Positions 44,913-57,926 of a stretch of 64,000 nucleotides of DNA are shown here, in pieces. Every line of letters starts with the position of its first letter. Within the stretch, counting starts at the first letter, position 1. The stretch is taken from contig NC_061785.1 of assembly GCF_022458985.1 (NCBI RefSeq), forward strand, positions 62,001-126,000, written 5' to 3'. The notes beneath the pieces were generated by a model, which made no database searches, was not told the origin of the DNA, and saw only the letters and a list, made by a program, of their open reading frames with translations. This DNA is from Mugil cephalus (lineage: Eukaryota > Chordata > Actinopteri > Mugiliformes > Mugilidae). Position numbers and translations under genes: made by a program.

Positions 44913-45770
44913 AGGGTGTAACGATACACAATAACCACGGTTCGATACGTACCTCGGTTCGGTTCATTTTCGATACAGGGAACCATGGGAACCAATGCAG
45001 AACCTAAATTTGCTTGTTGTTTATTTGCCTGTTTATTATTTGTGAACCAAAAATTTATTCTAACAATATACAACATCTCATCTCATATCATCTTATACTA
45101 CCACTTATCCTCACTAGGGTCGCAGGTGTTGCTGGAGTGTGTCCCAGCTGTCATTATACAGAATATGGAAATAAAATAAAAAAATAGAATACCATCGCAA
45201 CGTGCTGCCTGGTAATATGTTCAACGAACTAGTATCAAGTAATCAAATATATATGTAAAACCATCTTTCAAATAAATAAAACATTTTCAAGTAAACAACA
45301 ATATATGTAATATAATCAAAAATAAAGCACTTTTAACTATTAAAATTAGTAGGATAAGGTCAAAGTCAACTGCATTTGCACTAAGGTGCTTTTTTTTTGT
45401 ATGTTTTTGTTCTTGTTGTAATGATGTTCAGTCTCAGGTGGTGCTGTTTCAGGTGAGGTAGCAATTGTCGTGTTGCTTGAAACGTACCCAATCTCAGCTG
45501 AACAGTGCTGGAACACTGCCTTGGTTTTATGTACCTGACTTTCTCTTTTGCAGTATTTAATCAGGAGGCTGAAGTGTTCCCATGCAGGAGATGTTAGCAA
45601 CAAGGAAATGTCTTGAATCTCTATTTTACTGGGCTGCATGTGTATGCAGACAGAAAAAAACAAACAAACAAACAAAAAAAAAAACACAACTTCTGTTCTG
45701 CAAACACGTCTGTTCACAGGCCTGTATGGAACCGAACGTAATGTACTGAAACGTTCAATACAAGGATGAC
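44913..45770. mobile_element. decayed DNA element (GGGTGTAACGATACAC end)
   Basis: The left end GGGTGTAACGATACACAATA with GGTTCGATACGTACCTCGG, and the right part holding TATGGAACCGAACGTAATG, are typical of a widespread fish DNA transposon, probably hAT-like. A second repeat (CACTTATCCTCACTAGGGTC, about 45100) lies inside. No open transposase frame. Confidence 0.5.
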
Positions 45771-45889
45771 AGCTTGACAAGGATGGAAACACTGGGGCAT
45801 GTAGGTTAGAACAAATATAATAACAGTACTAAAATATAAAAATCCAAAAGGTATGTATGTGTATATGTGTGTGATAAGGTGCATTTGCA

Positions 45890-45935
45890 ACACAGTGCGT
45901 TTACATGCAGAGCTTAATGGAGCTTTGAGGATGAT
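45890..45935. mobile_element. terminal fragment of the 10331-10934 element family
   Basis: CAGTGCGTTTACATGCAGAG followed by CTTAATGGAGCTTTG matches, inverted, the right end of the element in racgap1 intron 1. The opposite end was not found. Confidence 0.6.
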
Positions 45936-46175
45936 CCTCTCTCTAGTCTCAGTGACTTTCTGAGCTTTAATAGAGACGTATTATTTGTGTGTTGACTGAA
46001 TGGATCCGTCCCCGTTCTCGTAACTGAATTCATTGTGTGGTTTATTGTGATGTGGGTCAGTCTACGGCTCCAGATTCTGAAATCCTGGTTTAATCTGTTC
46101 TTGTTGGTGACGTCTGTTTGGGAGCTGGATGTAAACTGAGGCCAGAGAAATGATTGTGCTGAGTGTCGGCTCCAT

Positions 46176-46452
46176 GTCTCCAAACATGTCTCCTAACATG
46201 TCTCCAAACACGTCTCTAAACACGTCTTCAAACATGTCTCCAAACATGTCTCCAACATGTCCCCAAACATGTCTCCAAACACGTCTCCATACACGTCTTC
46301 AAACATGTCTCCAAACACGTCTCCTAACACGTCTCCTAACATGTCTCCAAACACGTCTCCAAACATGTCTCCAAACATGTCTCCAAACACGTCTCCAACA
46401 CGTCTCCAAACATGTCTCCAAACAAGTCTCCAAACACGTCTCCAAACATGTC
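46176..46452. repeat. 12-bp minisatellite (ACATGTCTCCAA)n
   Basis: About 23 copies of ACATGTCTCCAA with ATG/ACG and CCA/CCT/TCA variants. The period is a multiple of three and free of stops, so both strands stay open (repeating MSPN on plus, FGDM on minus). A gene is unlikely. Confidence 0.93.
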
Positions 46453-47254
46453 AGGGTGGAGGAGCTGGATGAGCTCTGGGAGGCTTTGCTTCAGTTCGTC
46501 TCTGGCTCCAAACACAGTTTTAAATCACTGCGCGCCAGATTAGGTAGTTTTGTTTTGTTTTAGGAATATTTAATTTGTTATCACTGAGTTTGACATCTTT
46601 AGACAGAAAGCCCCACTTTATTTTAATTGCACTCTTTTCATCAGATTGTGTGTGTTACTTCCCTTTTCCCTCAACGAGCTGGGTTTGTAACAGAGATTTT
46701 GTGTCTGACTTCAGGATTAGTTTGAATTTGTCTGGTGTTTGTCTCCTGGACATGGATATGAAATAAAATATAATCAGGTCTGAATGTGAAGCTTCATTCT
46801 TAACACTGGATCAAATCTCAGGTGAAATATTTGAGAAATAAAATTTGTTATTTGAGCCTTTAACTTCTTCTCAAAAAATATCAGGTCCATGTTCACAACC
46901 CTGGTCTCTGTGGACCCTGGTCTCTGTGGACCCTGGTCTCTGTGGGTCAGATTTCAGTAACATTGTGTCTGATTAATTAGTGATGAGTGATGACTAGAAA
47001 CCACCCTGATAGTAATGACATCACTCTGAACTCATCCATCCACCCCTGGACCAGACCTGGACCAGACCTGGACTCGACCTGGACCCAGAGTTTCTAGAAA
47101 CACCACAGAGCTCACGTGTTCTCCAACGTACACACAATTCAACCTTTGGACATTTTATTTCTCCTGGACATCATCACATTCTACCATTGAGTTCATTATA
47201 CGATCCAGAAGAAGATGGAGATTTACACATGGAACTCCCCAGGACCCCAGTCAC

Positions 47255-48890
47255 CAAGGCTACATGCTACATAGCAATGCTAAGCTACCAGTCACCAAGG
47301 CTACATGCTACATAGCAATGCTAAGCTAACAGCCACCAAGGCTACATGCTACATAGCAATGCTAAGCTAACAGCCACCAAGGCTACATGCTACATAACAA
47401 TTCTAGGCTAACAGCCACCAAGGCTACATGCTACATAACAATTCTAGGCTAACAGCCACCAAGGCTACATCCTACATATCAATGCTAAGCTAACAGCCAC
47501 CAAGGCTACATGCTACATATCAATGCTAAGCTAGCAGCTACCAAGGCTACATGCTACGTAGCCAGTGATGGGGATAACGGCGTTAAAATAAACGGCGTTA
47601 CTAACGGCGTTACTTTTTTCAGTAATGGGGTAATTAACTAATTACCATCTCCATAGTTGTAACGCCGTATCCGTTACTGACAATTAAATGGGGCTCGTAA
47701 CAAACTAAATCTGTCTGTTATCATCCAACTTGGTGTTGGAACACCAACAACAACCGCATAGGTGATGATGATTGGTTAAGGTGGAGTAAGCTTTGATGAT
47801 AATCTAATCAGAGGCAGTGTTCAGTTTACACACAAACCACACATGCACACAAGGACTTCTCACCCACACCCAACCAGCAGAGTTGAGCGGCAGCAAAGTC
47901 GAATGTGAAGGAAAAGTTGTGAGCCATCAGTGGTTGGATCGGGGGACTCACTCCCCAAGTATGAACACTCACCCTCAGCTTCTCACCATCTGCTCTTTGC
48001 TCTGTTTCATACCCGCTCTCTAACCAACAAAAGCCTCATCCTCCATGAACACATTCAGGAGAACAACCTGGACTTCCTCTGTCTAACTGAAACATGGCAC
48101 AAACCAATGGATTACTTCTCACTTAACCAAGCACCACCCTCCAGATACACATACATAGACCAACCCTGCCAAAAAGGACGCGGTGGCGGTATTTCAGTAA
48201 TCCACAGAACGGACATCAAAATCACCACACTCCCCATCCCAGCAGTGTCCTCTTTTGAACATATTGCATTTAAGCTCCCTGGCCCCTCCCCTTTGATTAC
48301 TACTGTCATTTACCACTCACCCAAACTGAACCCAGATTTTTTCACCGACCTCTCTGACCTCCTAAACCAGCTTGGTGCCATTCCTCCATCAGTCCTCCTC
48401 CTTGGCGACTTCAACATCCACACTGACAACTCCAGCTGCACACACACCATTGAACAACCTCTATGAAGTCTTTCAATCTGGTTTCCGCCAAAAACTGAAA
48501 CAGCCCTCCTCAAAATACCTAACAATCTCCTCCTGTCTGCAGACTCTGGCCATGTCAGTATCCTCATCCTCCTGGACCTCACTGCTGCTTTTGACACAGT
48601 CCACCACTCCATCCTCCTCTCTCGCACTGAAAAATCACTTGACATCACCGGATCTGCACTCACCTGGATCAAGTCCTACCTCTCCAACCGACAACAATTC
48701 ATTCCTCATCCACTGCCCCCCTGGCACAAGGTGTCCCCCAAGGCTCGGTGCTTGGTCCCCTGGAACTCGTTTAGTCGCTCCAGTATGCTCATTTTAACTG
48801 TACGAATAAAATGTATCATTATTATTATTACATAGCAATGCTAAGTAAACAGTCACGAAGGCATGCTTCATATCAATGCTACGCTAACTT
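47255..48890. repeat. 41-bp minisatellite interrupted by a retroelement
   Basis: About seven copies of a 41-bp unit (pieces GCTACATGCTACATAGCAAT and GCTAAGCTAACAGCCACCAA) run from 47255 to 47562, and about one and a half more continue at 48830-48890. The intervening 47563-48829 is inserted mobile DNA. Confidence 0.9.
47563..48829 (+). mobile_element. internally deleted LINE with hAT-like sequence at its 5' side
   Basis: 47563-47700 (GGCGTTACTAACGGCGTTAC) resembles the end of a common fish hAT-type element. From about 47960 a frame reads LDFLCLTETW, GRGGGISVIHR and LLGDFNIHTD, an AP-endonuclease domain of a non-LTR element. After 48466 it jumps, with a frame change, to ILLDLTAAFDTVHH and SYLSNRQQF of the reverse transcriptase, then to a GAATAAAATGTATC plus ATT-repeat tail. 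The middle and most of the RT are missing. Flanks TACGTAGC and TACATAGC may be a target duplication, though they are also minisatellite units. Confidence 0.8.
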
Positions 48891-50610
48891 TCACTACAAC
48901 ATAGCTGTATTGTCTTTAATATTTGTAGTAATTATGTAGTAGTCAATTATCCCACTAGATGGAGAAAAAGGAGGCACAGGGCTAACATGATAATTTTGGT
49001 TTGTGTGTGTGGTTCATGTCTTAATAATGACACAACAGTCCTTCAGTTAATAACAATAATAATAATAAATTGGTTTAATAGATGTTTGGGAGATTCAAGC
49101 GTACACACTCCAACGCGTATGTTACGTTATCTGCAGAGAAACATCGTCATCAATAAAACAGAAGTGCTTACAAACCTTGTGCAAATTATTATAATACTGA
49201 CAAAAACAACGGAAACACCATCACAGTTAGAAACTCTGTACCGAAAATACTGACATACACTGCAGATCACATCACTCTGCTGCAGAACCAGCTGCCACCA
49301 GCAGGGGACATGATGTCTCAGAACAGACTTGGAGATCTGTATCAGCAGAGCGACGGTTATGCAGTTTGTTAACAGTGCAAACAGCCCGGACAGTCCATCT
49401 TAGTCTGCCTTAGACCATCATAGACCACCTTAGATCCACAATGGTCCTCAGTGACCCATATTATCCAACCCTGATACCCAGAACAGTTTAGTCTTCATGT
49501 CACCGCTGTGACTGGAAGTGATGAAACGTCTTCCTGACTGATACCGTCAGATTCTGGTTCCTCCACAGCAACGCCTCAGAGAACTTCAAGGTGATGCTGA
49601 CACCCCCTTGGGTACTGTGACAGGCATTAGAGAAATTCAAGTTCTTCTTCTTATTCTACTGGAGCTACATCTACCTTTGGATGAAGGAAATAAATTAATT
49701 GTTCTTTTGGCACAGCGCACCCTCCAGTTCAGAAACAAGACCTGGACCTGGTCCACGTTTGGTTAGACAACTTCTTCATCTCCTCTGTCAGGATATTTTT
49801 ATGAGGTGTAGTCACATGAGGAAACTCCCAGGCATGTCTGACATTTGTTTCTTAATTTTTCTTTTCTCTTATTCCCGTTGGAAAAGGGAAAAGATTTTCT
49901 AATGAAACAAGATTCTTAATAATTCTAAATAATTCAATCTTTAGATTTATGAAAAGAATATTTCTGATTAGGAGAATCCCTGATAAAAATAATAATACTA
50001 ATAATTGTATGATTTATAACAAAAATGACTCACTACACAAACCATTTTAATGGGTAAAAAAATGTTTGTGCAATTTGTCATGAAAACTATTGTGGCCAGT
50101 ACAGTTTTTTATGTGTAATTAAATAAAAAAAATTATATTTCATCAGCATTCCAGACGTTTTATTCTCCTTTTTTTATTCTTTGTATTTTGAGGATTCTTC
50201 ATTTCATCATCTTTTGATCTCATTAAAATCTGTTTCATGATGAAATTATTTGTTCCATAATGATAAGATGCAGAAATAGTTTTATTTCATCATCTTGATA
50301 ATTATTCATTTTAATTATTCAAGTAAATATTTGAGATAGTTAATATTATTTTGTTTGAATGAATATCATTAAAACTAATAATGAGAAAGAAAAACACATT
50401 TGAATATTATTCCTCCCAATCAAGAGGTTAAATGTGAATTTCTCCATATTAAAAACAAATATAAGTTATATCTGAAGGTTTTCTCATGTGTATTTGTTAT
50501 TAATCAATAGTTTAATTTCCTGAAATGAAGTCAACACCTCCCCCTCCTCTTTCTCCTCTTCCTCCTTCTTCCTCCTGGTCTTGCTCCTGCTCTTTCTCGT
50601 CCTCCTCCTC
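48891..50610. other. intergenic, no gene recognised
   Basis: AT-rich sequence, the last part probably the 3' UTR and flank of syde1 on the minus strand. No exon or family is recognised. Confidence 0.5.
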
Positions 50611-53378
50611 CTACAGACAGATGTTGATCTGTTTGGCCAGCTCTCTGTCCAGGTCGTGGATCAGAGTATCAAAGTCCTTCAGGCTGAGTCGACAGTTGAA
50701 TGGAGCATCAAAATCCATAAACTCGTCGACGTAGAGACCTTCCCCAACTCCTGAGGACCAAGTCTCCTTCTTCTCGTCCACCTCTTCATCTCCACTGCCT
50801 GAAAAAGCAAAAAATAAATGGATAGAATTTAGAGGGGAGCACTTGACATATCAAAGCTCCAGAGTTATTTTTATATTCTTGGTTATATACGGTGAAACAG
50901 AGAAATAGTTTTACATCTAAGCACATTAGTGCTGCCCCCTCCCAAACACACACACACATTTAACGACAGTCCTTAATGACAATTATTCCTCCAATCCCTT
51001 AAAACTGAAAAAGCTACTCAGATGAAATGTCTCTAAACTCTAAGTCAAGTTGACTTTATTTAAATGCCTTTTGGATGAGATACTTGGATATTTCTGGTTG
51101 AGTGGTGAACAGATGAATGGTGCTGAAGGTTTTTAACACCTGGTGTTTCTGGTAAACACTGATTCTTCATGGCGGCTGACGTGTAGTTCTCAGGTGACCA
51201 TATTTATTTGTATCAAGAAACGTCTCTTTACCTCCATCACTCTCGCTTCCTGCCACCTCATCGTAGTCCGCTTCCTGTCCTGTGAGGATGCTCCAGTCGC
51301 CGGCGTACCGGTTTATTGGCGGTGGACTGTCCAGCCGGGTCAGACCACCACGGCCTCGCCGGGATACCACCACCTCCTCTTTAGGCTGGGGGGGCAGAGC
51401 CAATGGCAGCGGACCCAGGGGACTGGGGGTAAGGGCAGGGGATGGAGGAGGGGAGGCATCGGTGTTGTCGTCTGCTGGGATGCGATGGGCTGGCACTATG
51501 GAAGAACAATCAATGTGAGGCTATTTCCATGACAACAGAGTGCGCAGGGATTCAGGTTAAAGAGGTGACATCTCACCTGGCCACAGCTGCAGCAGGTAGT
51601 GCAATGCCTCAATGTGGCGTTTGAAGTCCACAGCGCTTGCCATCTCCTCCTGGCTAAAGCCCTTCCCTGCTCCTCTACAAGACCTCCCTCCTCCTCCTCC
51701 TCCTCCTCCTCCTCCACCCCTCCAGGCTTCCTGGGTCGGTGTGAGGAGAACTGGCCCAAAGCAGACGGCCAGGTTCTGATGGGTCATCCTGTTGGAAGAG
51801 TTGAAGGACGCCACTAGACTGAGATGGTCTAGGAGGAGAGACAGGGTGGCCTGGAGACAGCGAGACACAATGAAGATGGAGAGACAGCTGGACGTTGTCA
51901 AGAAAAATATATTGTACTGAGAAGGTTGGGTACAAATGGGTTCTACTTAGGATGCTGGTTTCTCCTGGGTTCTGTTGATGGCCCTGGGTCCTTATATCAG
52001 CAGTCAAGTTTACTCTTAACTCAAACTAAACACAAGTCATTGCATCTGGTCCTAAATGTCTCAGAGCTTTGTGATGTAATCTTTTAGTTTCTCTGGATGT
52101 CATCACCTTGACCTTGAAACCAAGACCTGCCCTTTAATGGCAGAGAAATAGTGCGTAAGGCCAGAATTCATTATATAGGAAGGAGGATGATGTGTGCCAT
52201 TATTGGTCACATGGCACAAAGTAATATGTTTTATTAATAATGTCGATTTGTCCATATATCTCCCAGTTTCTATGGTGGAGAAACAATGAGCAAACTGTCA
52301 TAATTTTCAGTACAATGTTTCTGATTATCACCTGCAAAGGAAATGGACATTATCATGAGGAAAAGAGATGTTAATGGCATTATAGAAATGTATGAGGCCT
52401 TGTGGGAGGGGCTTTGACTATAGAAGGGGCTGCTTGGGCCCTACTCAGGGAGAGAAGTGGTGGGTTACAGAGGAGGTAACAGTGTACTGAGAGTCTTAAG
52501 TATTGTGGCAAGTCGAGTTGCTGCAGAACTCGTTTTCCTTTCTTTCATTCATATATAGGGTATATTGTTTCATTGAATTTGTTTGTTTATTTATTTATTT
52601 ATTTTTTGGTTTGTACATATTGGGCACTGTTTGCACCTAGTGAGGAGGAGAAATAAATAACCACAACATCATTTTCTGACTAAGCCTGGATTTGTTTGGA
52701 ACGAGCAACGAGCTTGGAGGAAGAACCCCACAACACTAGGTCCAGGCTGGATTACTGTCCTTTATTACTGTCTCCAGCCTCCAAATACTGCTGCAGCAAT
52801 GACCCAGATACATCACATGAGTCCAGGTTTAGAGTTTAAACTCCTCCTCCTTCCAGGTAAGGCCCCTGAAAGGCCTTACTCCACTTGTGGTTCCTAGAGG
52901 TTCTAGAGTGGAATGGGGGGGTCTTCAGCCTTCAGCGTCAGGACCCTCTTCAGCTCTCAGTTTGGGTTCGGGATGCAGACACCAGTCTGATTATTTTAGG
53001 TCAGTCTGGAGGTCTTTAACGCTAATAAATAATTAACTTGGACAAGTTTTAGTAAACAGATGAAACGCTGTGAATGTCCAGAAACATGGACCTACCCCTG
53101 AGATAGAACTCAGAAATATGTCTGAAAATACACAGGAAAGTCCCAGCAGGATGATCTGGTCTGGTCTTATGTCTTACCCTTTCTGGAGGTGGCAGGCAGG
53201 ACAGCAGCTCCACGGTGCTCTGAGACAGTTGGGGGTCGAGAGTTGAAGGTGGGGGTTTTTGGTCCATGGCCTCCCGGACCACCTGGTACAGAGTCCTGGT
53301 AATGAGGGGGGACGGCAGCTCCCTAAGGTAGTCCTTCAGTATACCTGACAAAATAAAGACTTTATTATTATTATTATA

Positions 53379-53431
<53 letters not shown>

Positions 53432-56400
53432 CCTCTGGTCCAGTCTTGTTCAGAGGATTAAAATGACCCAGGTCCAGTCTCAGGTCTAGACAGCTGTGTT
53501 CTGGCACCTGTGATGACGTTGATGTCAGGGTAGAGGTCCTCAGACAGACACACTGCTGAACTGTTCCTCTCGAACCAGTCTCTAAGCTCCTTCTTCACTG
53601 CAGCAGAACCACAAAGTCGGTACAGACCCACCACCTGGAGAAGGACAGACACCATCAGATGAAAGACAGACCTCAGAGGACAGCAGAGATGGATCAGACA
53701 CTAACCTTCAGTCCTCGTCGCTCTATCTCTGCCACAGTTTTCTGGATCAGCAGAGGGACTGGAGACGTAGATCCTTCTTTCTCCACAAGGTGGTGCAGTT
53801 CAACCCCAAAGACAGCGGCAGGCGTAGATGAATCATAGTTGGACTGTAGATGTTATATGTTCACCATGGTGGTAAAAATGAGGACGAGTGATTCGACAGA
53901 AAAGTGTTGAGGCTTAGATCTGGTGTATCAGTAGATATGTCCTACCTGTGTGTCCCATTTCTCCTGTAGAGACAATTTGACAAACAGAAGTCCTCTGGGC
54001 TCTAGCTTCACACAAAGCTGGTGACTTCGACTCCCTGAGACACAACATGGTGGGAAAGGTTTGAGCTGACTGTCTCTAACGCACATTTAAACCACCACAG
54101 AGATGATGAACAGCAATGAACCTTTAAACAGAGGAGGGATGGACACTCCACCCAGACAACAGATTCTGTTTCTGATTGGACCATCTGGACTCGGGCCAGT
54201 TGCTAGTTTAGTTCCTCCTGTTCCATGTCGACTGGCTGCAGAGACGAGACAAATTAATACGTTAATGGTTTGAAGACCATGGTTCTCAGTTTTGTTTAGT
54301 CAGCGTTAAGGTTGTTTTCATTATCAGGGAACAGGAACATCACTGTAACCAACCAGAACCCAGTGTCCTGATGTTGATGTTAGAAAAATGCTGCTGTCAT
54401 TCTAACCTGAAGGTTCATGAGATCATGCCATGGTTTCACTGGTACAGTTAGGGTTAATAGTCTGGTCAGTAATTTAATACTGTTACTCCCACCTGTAAAT
54501 TGAATCTGGTTTTAAACTTTAAAGTGTTTTGCCCCCCCACACCCCTCTTTCCAGGACTGGTACCTGGCGTTAACACCACAATGCGGAGCTGCCGAGCTCG
54601 CTCCAGCTCCAGGTGGAAGGTGTGGTTTAAGGAGAGAGAGGAGCCTCGCATGGTCAGGTTGGCTGTCCTTGCTCTCGTCACTCCATCGACCTGGATGGCC
54701 AGGAACACGTCCTTACTGTCCTCTGACCTGGGACAAAAGACACCCACACAGAGGGAGAAAGGTGACGTAGATTTACAGGTCTTCAACACTTTGTCTTCAT
54801 TAGACGTCAGTTAGACATCACTTTGACATCTAACTTGTGATTGGTGGTGAGGTGTATGATCTCTGGGAGGGGATATTGATACCTCTGGATGGTGCTGTTA
54901 TCAGATGTACATCTGCAGCTCATTGTGCGTCCCTACCTGGGGGTCTTCATCTCCTCCAGGCCCAACAGGTGGACTGTCAGTAAACCCGTCACCCTCTGGC
55001 TGCATCTTGGAGGGTTGGATCCCACATACAGCTGGAACGAGCTCACGTCGCATGGCACCTCCTGGGACGTCATATGTTGAGAGGCATGTTGCCGTGGCAG
55101 CAGCTCAGGGGAGTCCCCGTCACTGAGATACCCTGAAAGGAAAACAGTGATTTTACATTTTACAGAAAAACTTATTTGGACCTTGTATTAAGTTAGTGAA
55201 CGCTGATGCTAGTAATCAAGAATGAGTCCACACTGACTTTTTGTCCTAATAAGAACCTTGTGATAAAACTGGAACCAGACAAATCATTGCTACTAATGAG
55301 GTCTGCCTCCTTGTTAGGTGCAGGGGTCCTGTTTGTTTGTTGTTTCTGTCATTACCAGATATAAAGGTCTTTACCTCCTTTATTGGCTGAGCGTCCCCTG
55401 GATGCTCGTCGCAGTGGTCGGGCTGGGGGGGCAGAACTATCCAAGTGATACCTGCTGATCACGTTTTGATTGGACAACACTGATGATGATGCTGCATTCT
55501 TATTGGTCGACTCATCACTACCCACTCTGCTATCGTTTCCATGGCGATGAGTGCGGGAAGATGAACGAAGGCTGAGTTTGCGGCGAAGCTCGGGAAGTTT
55601 CTTCATCTTCAGAGACAGTTTCCTCACAGTACCAGGAGATCTCACCCTGTCAATCACTATTCCCGATAAGCCCACTTTCTTCTGGGAGACGGGGCTAGAG
55701 TCTGAGGCGGGGGGGTCTAAGGGGGACAGATGGAGACGATCAAACCAGGTGAAGATCAAAGAGATAGGAGGTGGACCAAGACCTGTTACCTGTCTCTGTT
55801 CTGATGTCCTCTGCAAAGTGGAAGACACTCGGGTTGGACATGACAGGACAGTCACTGCTTTGACATTCTGCTCCAGGCGCCACCGTCTTTGCTGCTCCTC
55901 CCTCCACCTTATCCTCCATCCTCCTCCATATCTCCTCCTCCCTCCGAGGAGCATCCTCCTCCTCAGGGATGGGGTTGTACCAGATGTTGCTGCCGCTGTC
56001 CTCCTGAGGACGCAGCTCGTCTGAAGCCTGGGACTTTCCTGAAGACAACACCCAGGCTCGACTACTGCGGTCCAGGCTCTGCAGGTAGGTGCGCTGGCCA
56101 GACAGTTTGGTGCCGATGGACATAGGAAGAGGATCAGCAGCGCCTCCTGCTGGTTGGGAGGCTTCCTGCTGGACTGGACTAACAGGGACACAAGGTGAAC
56201 TGGCCCTGTCCCCATGGACCTGAGTAAGGAGACACAACAAGGTCAGATGACTGAAAAGAATGATTGGTCCAACCTTCAGAACCAGAATCAGAACCACATA
56301 CAAGGATTTTTAATCTGTTGTACAAAAACACAGAAGTTAAATAAGCAGAAAAAATAAATCTTGATCTAACATAAATTAGACCTTAATTTACTGTACCTTG

Positions 56401-57860
56401 TCTTGGGCCATCCTCTGGGACCAGGCTGGCCCAGGTGCATCCTGGGATATTCCAGATGATCTTGTGGCAGAGGCTGGGGACAGGAGAGGGGGCAGGGCTT
56501 CAGAACCTTGTCGTGCCCACTGCTGTTTCTTAGCAACGGTGATGTGGTTACGAGGAGGGGAGGGGGGGTTGAGATCTGCTGGTGATGACGATAATGGTGG
56601 TGATGAAGAGCTCTGGAGAACAGCATCAGGTCTGAGCGGAGCTTCTGGATGAAACAGAGAATCATCACCTTTGAGTTCTGGTTCCGGTGTACAGACTAGT
56701 AAGTAGTTTACTAGAAGTAAACATTTGATTCCTTTCTCTCCATCTCCATCTCAAATATGAGAAATAAAATCTGGAAATGAAAGATGAGGATTTAAAGTTA
56801 GTTCTTCCCCTGCCACCGTCGCCCTCAGGCTGCTCTGGGGGATTCAGGCCAGTTTTTGTAAAGTGTCTTGAGACAATCTGTGCTGTTATTGACGCTATAG
56901 AAATAAAATTGAATTCAATTCAATTTAAACTCATGAACATAAGTTTCTGTCTCCACTGAACCTGTTCACATTAAAACTCTTGATTCAGATATAAAGTCAC
57001 TATGAACACAAGACTGAGACCAGAACAGATCCTGGATCAGTTCCAGTTTGAGATGTTATTGATACAGGTTCTGTTTTTGGTGTGACTGATTGATGTTATT
57101 GTCCATATTGTTCATTATGTCCAGTCCCCTAAATATAAGGATTCTTCTGGCTCTCTGGTCAGACACAATTTGGACATTCAAGGACCAACTTGTGTCCTTC
57201 TGTCTGGGTCTGGCTAGCCCAGCTGTCTATTCAACTTAATTAAACTTATTATTTCATGTTTCATCAGACATATTTAACCTGAGGCTCATCTGAACTCATT
57301 CAGTCCTCCTTCATGGACCTGGTCTGTCCTCCACTCATTCTGTGGTCTTAGAGTGTCTCTGCAGATCTGGTGAATGTGTCTTAGTCCAACCAGGAATGAA
57401 GACATGGACAGACCTGAGAGAAGACACCACCCATTGCCTTTTTTAAGCTTAATCATTGAAATAGACTTGTTTGTCTTGAGTAATAGTCTGCGGAGGAGCT
57501 TAACTCCCTGAGGCGTCCTCAGGGAAATGTCCTCATCTTTATCTGCTACCTCGTCCTCCATGTTCAGCTTCTGTTCCTTCCTAAACTAAAACTACCTCCC
57601 ATCATGTGACTGAGGCCACAGACGACCTGAGAGAACAACTAATAATAGTCCGTCTGTGTTTAATTTCTAGAATCGCTGATCAGCCAGGACTGGGAGGTGG
57701 GGTGGGGGTGGGGTGGGGGTAAATAAACAGCTGTTACTGTGCAGATGTCAATGAGCTCTCTGTGGGTATTACTAAACACACTGCTGCCTATTCACTATTC
57801 ATTAGTCTGAAAACACACTGAACCAGCTCTGACAGATCCTACAGTACATCTACATGTATA

Positions 57861-57926
<66 letters not shown>

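Noticed and set aside
46150-46563. Plus-strand frame with MSPN repeats
   Set aside because: Product of a stop-free 12-bp minisatellite; no flanking coding sequence.
52490-52740. Possible solo LTR starting TGTGGCAAG and ending CCACAACA
   Set aside because: The TG...CA ends are suggestive, but no flanking target duplication or primer-binding context was found; left as an unassigned repeat.
55551-56024. 157-codon plus-strand frame
   Set aside because: Antisense to syde1 exons 3 and 4, whose minus-strand frame has clear SYDE1 motifs.
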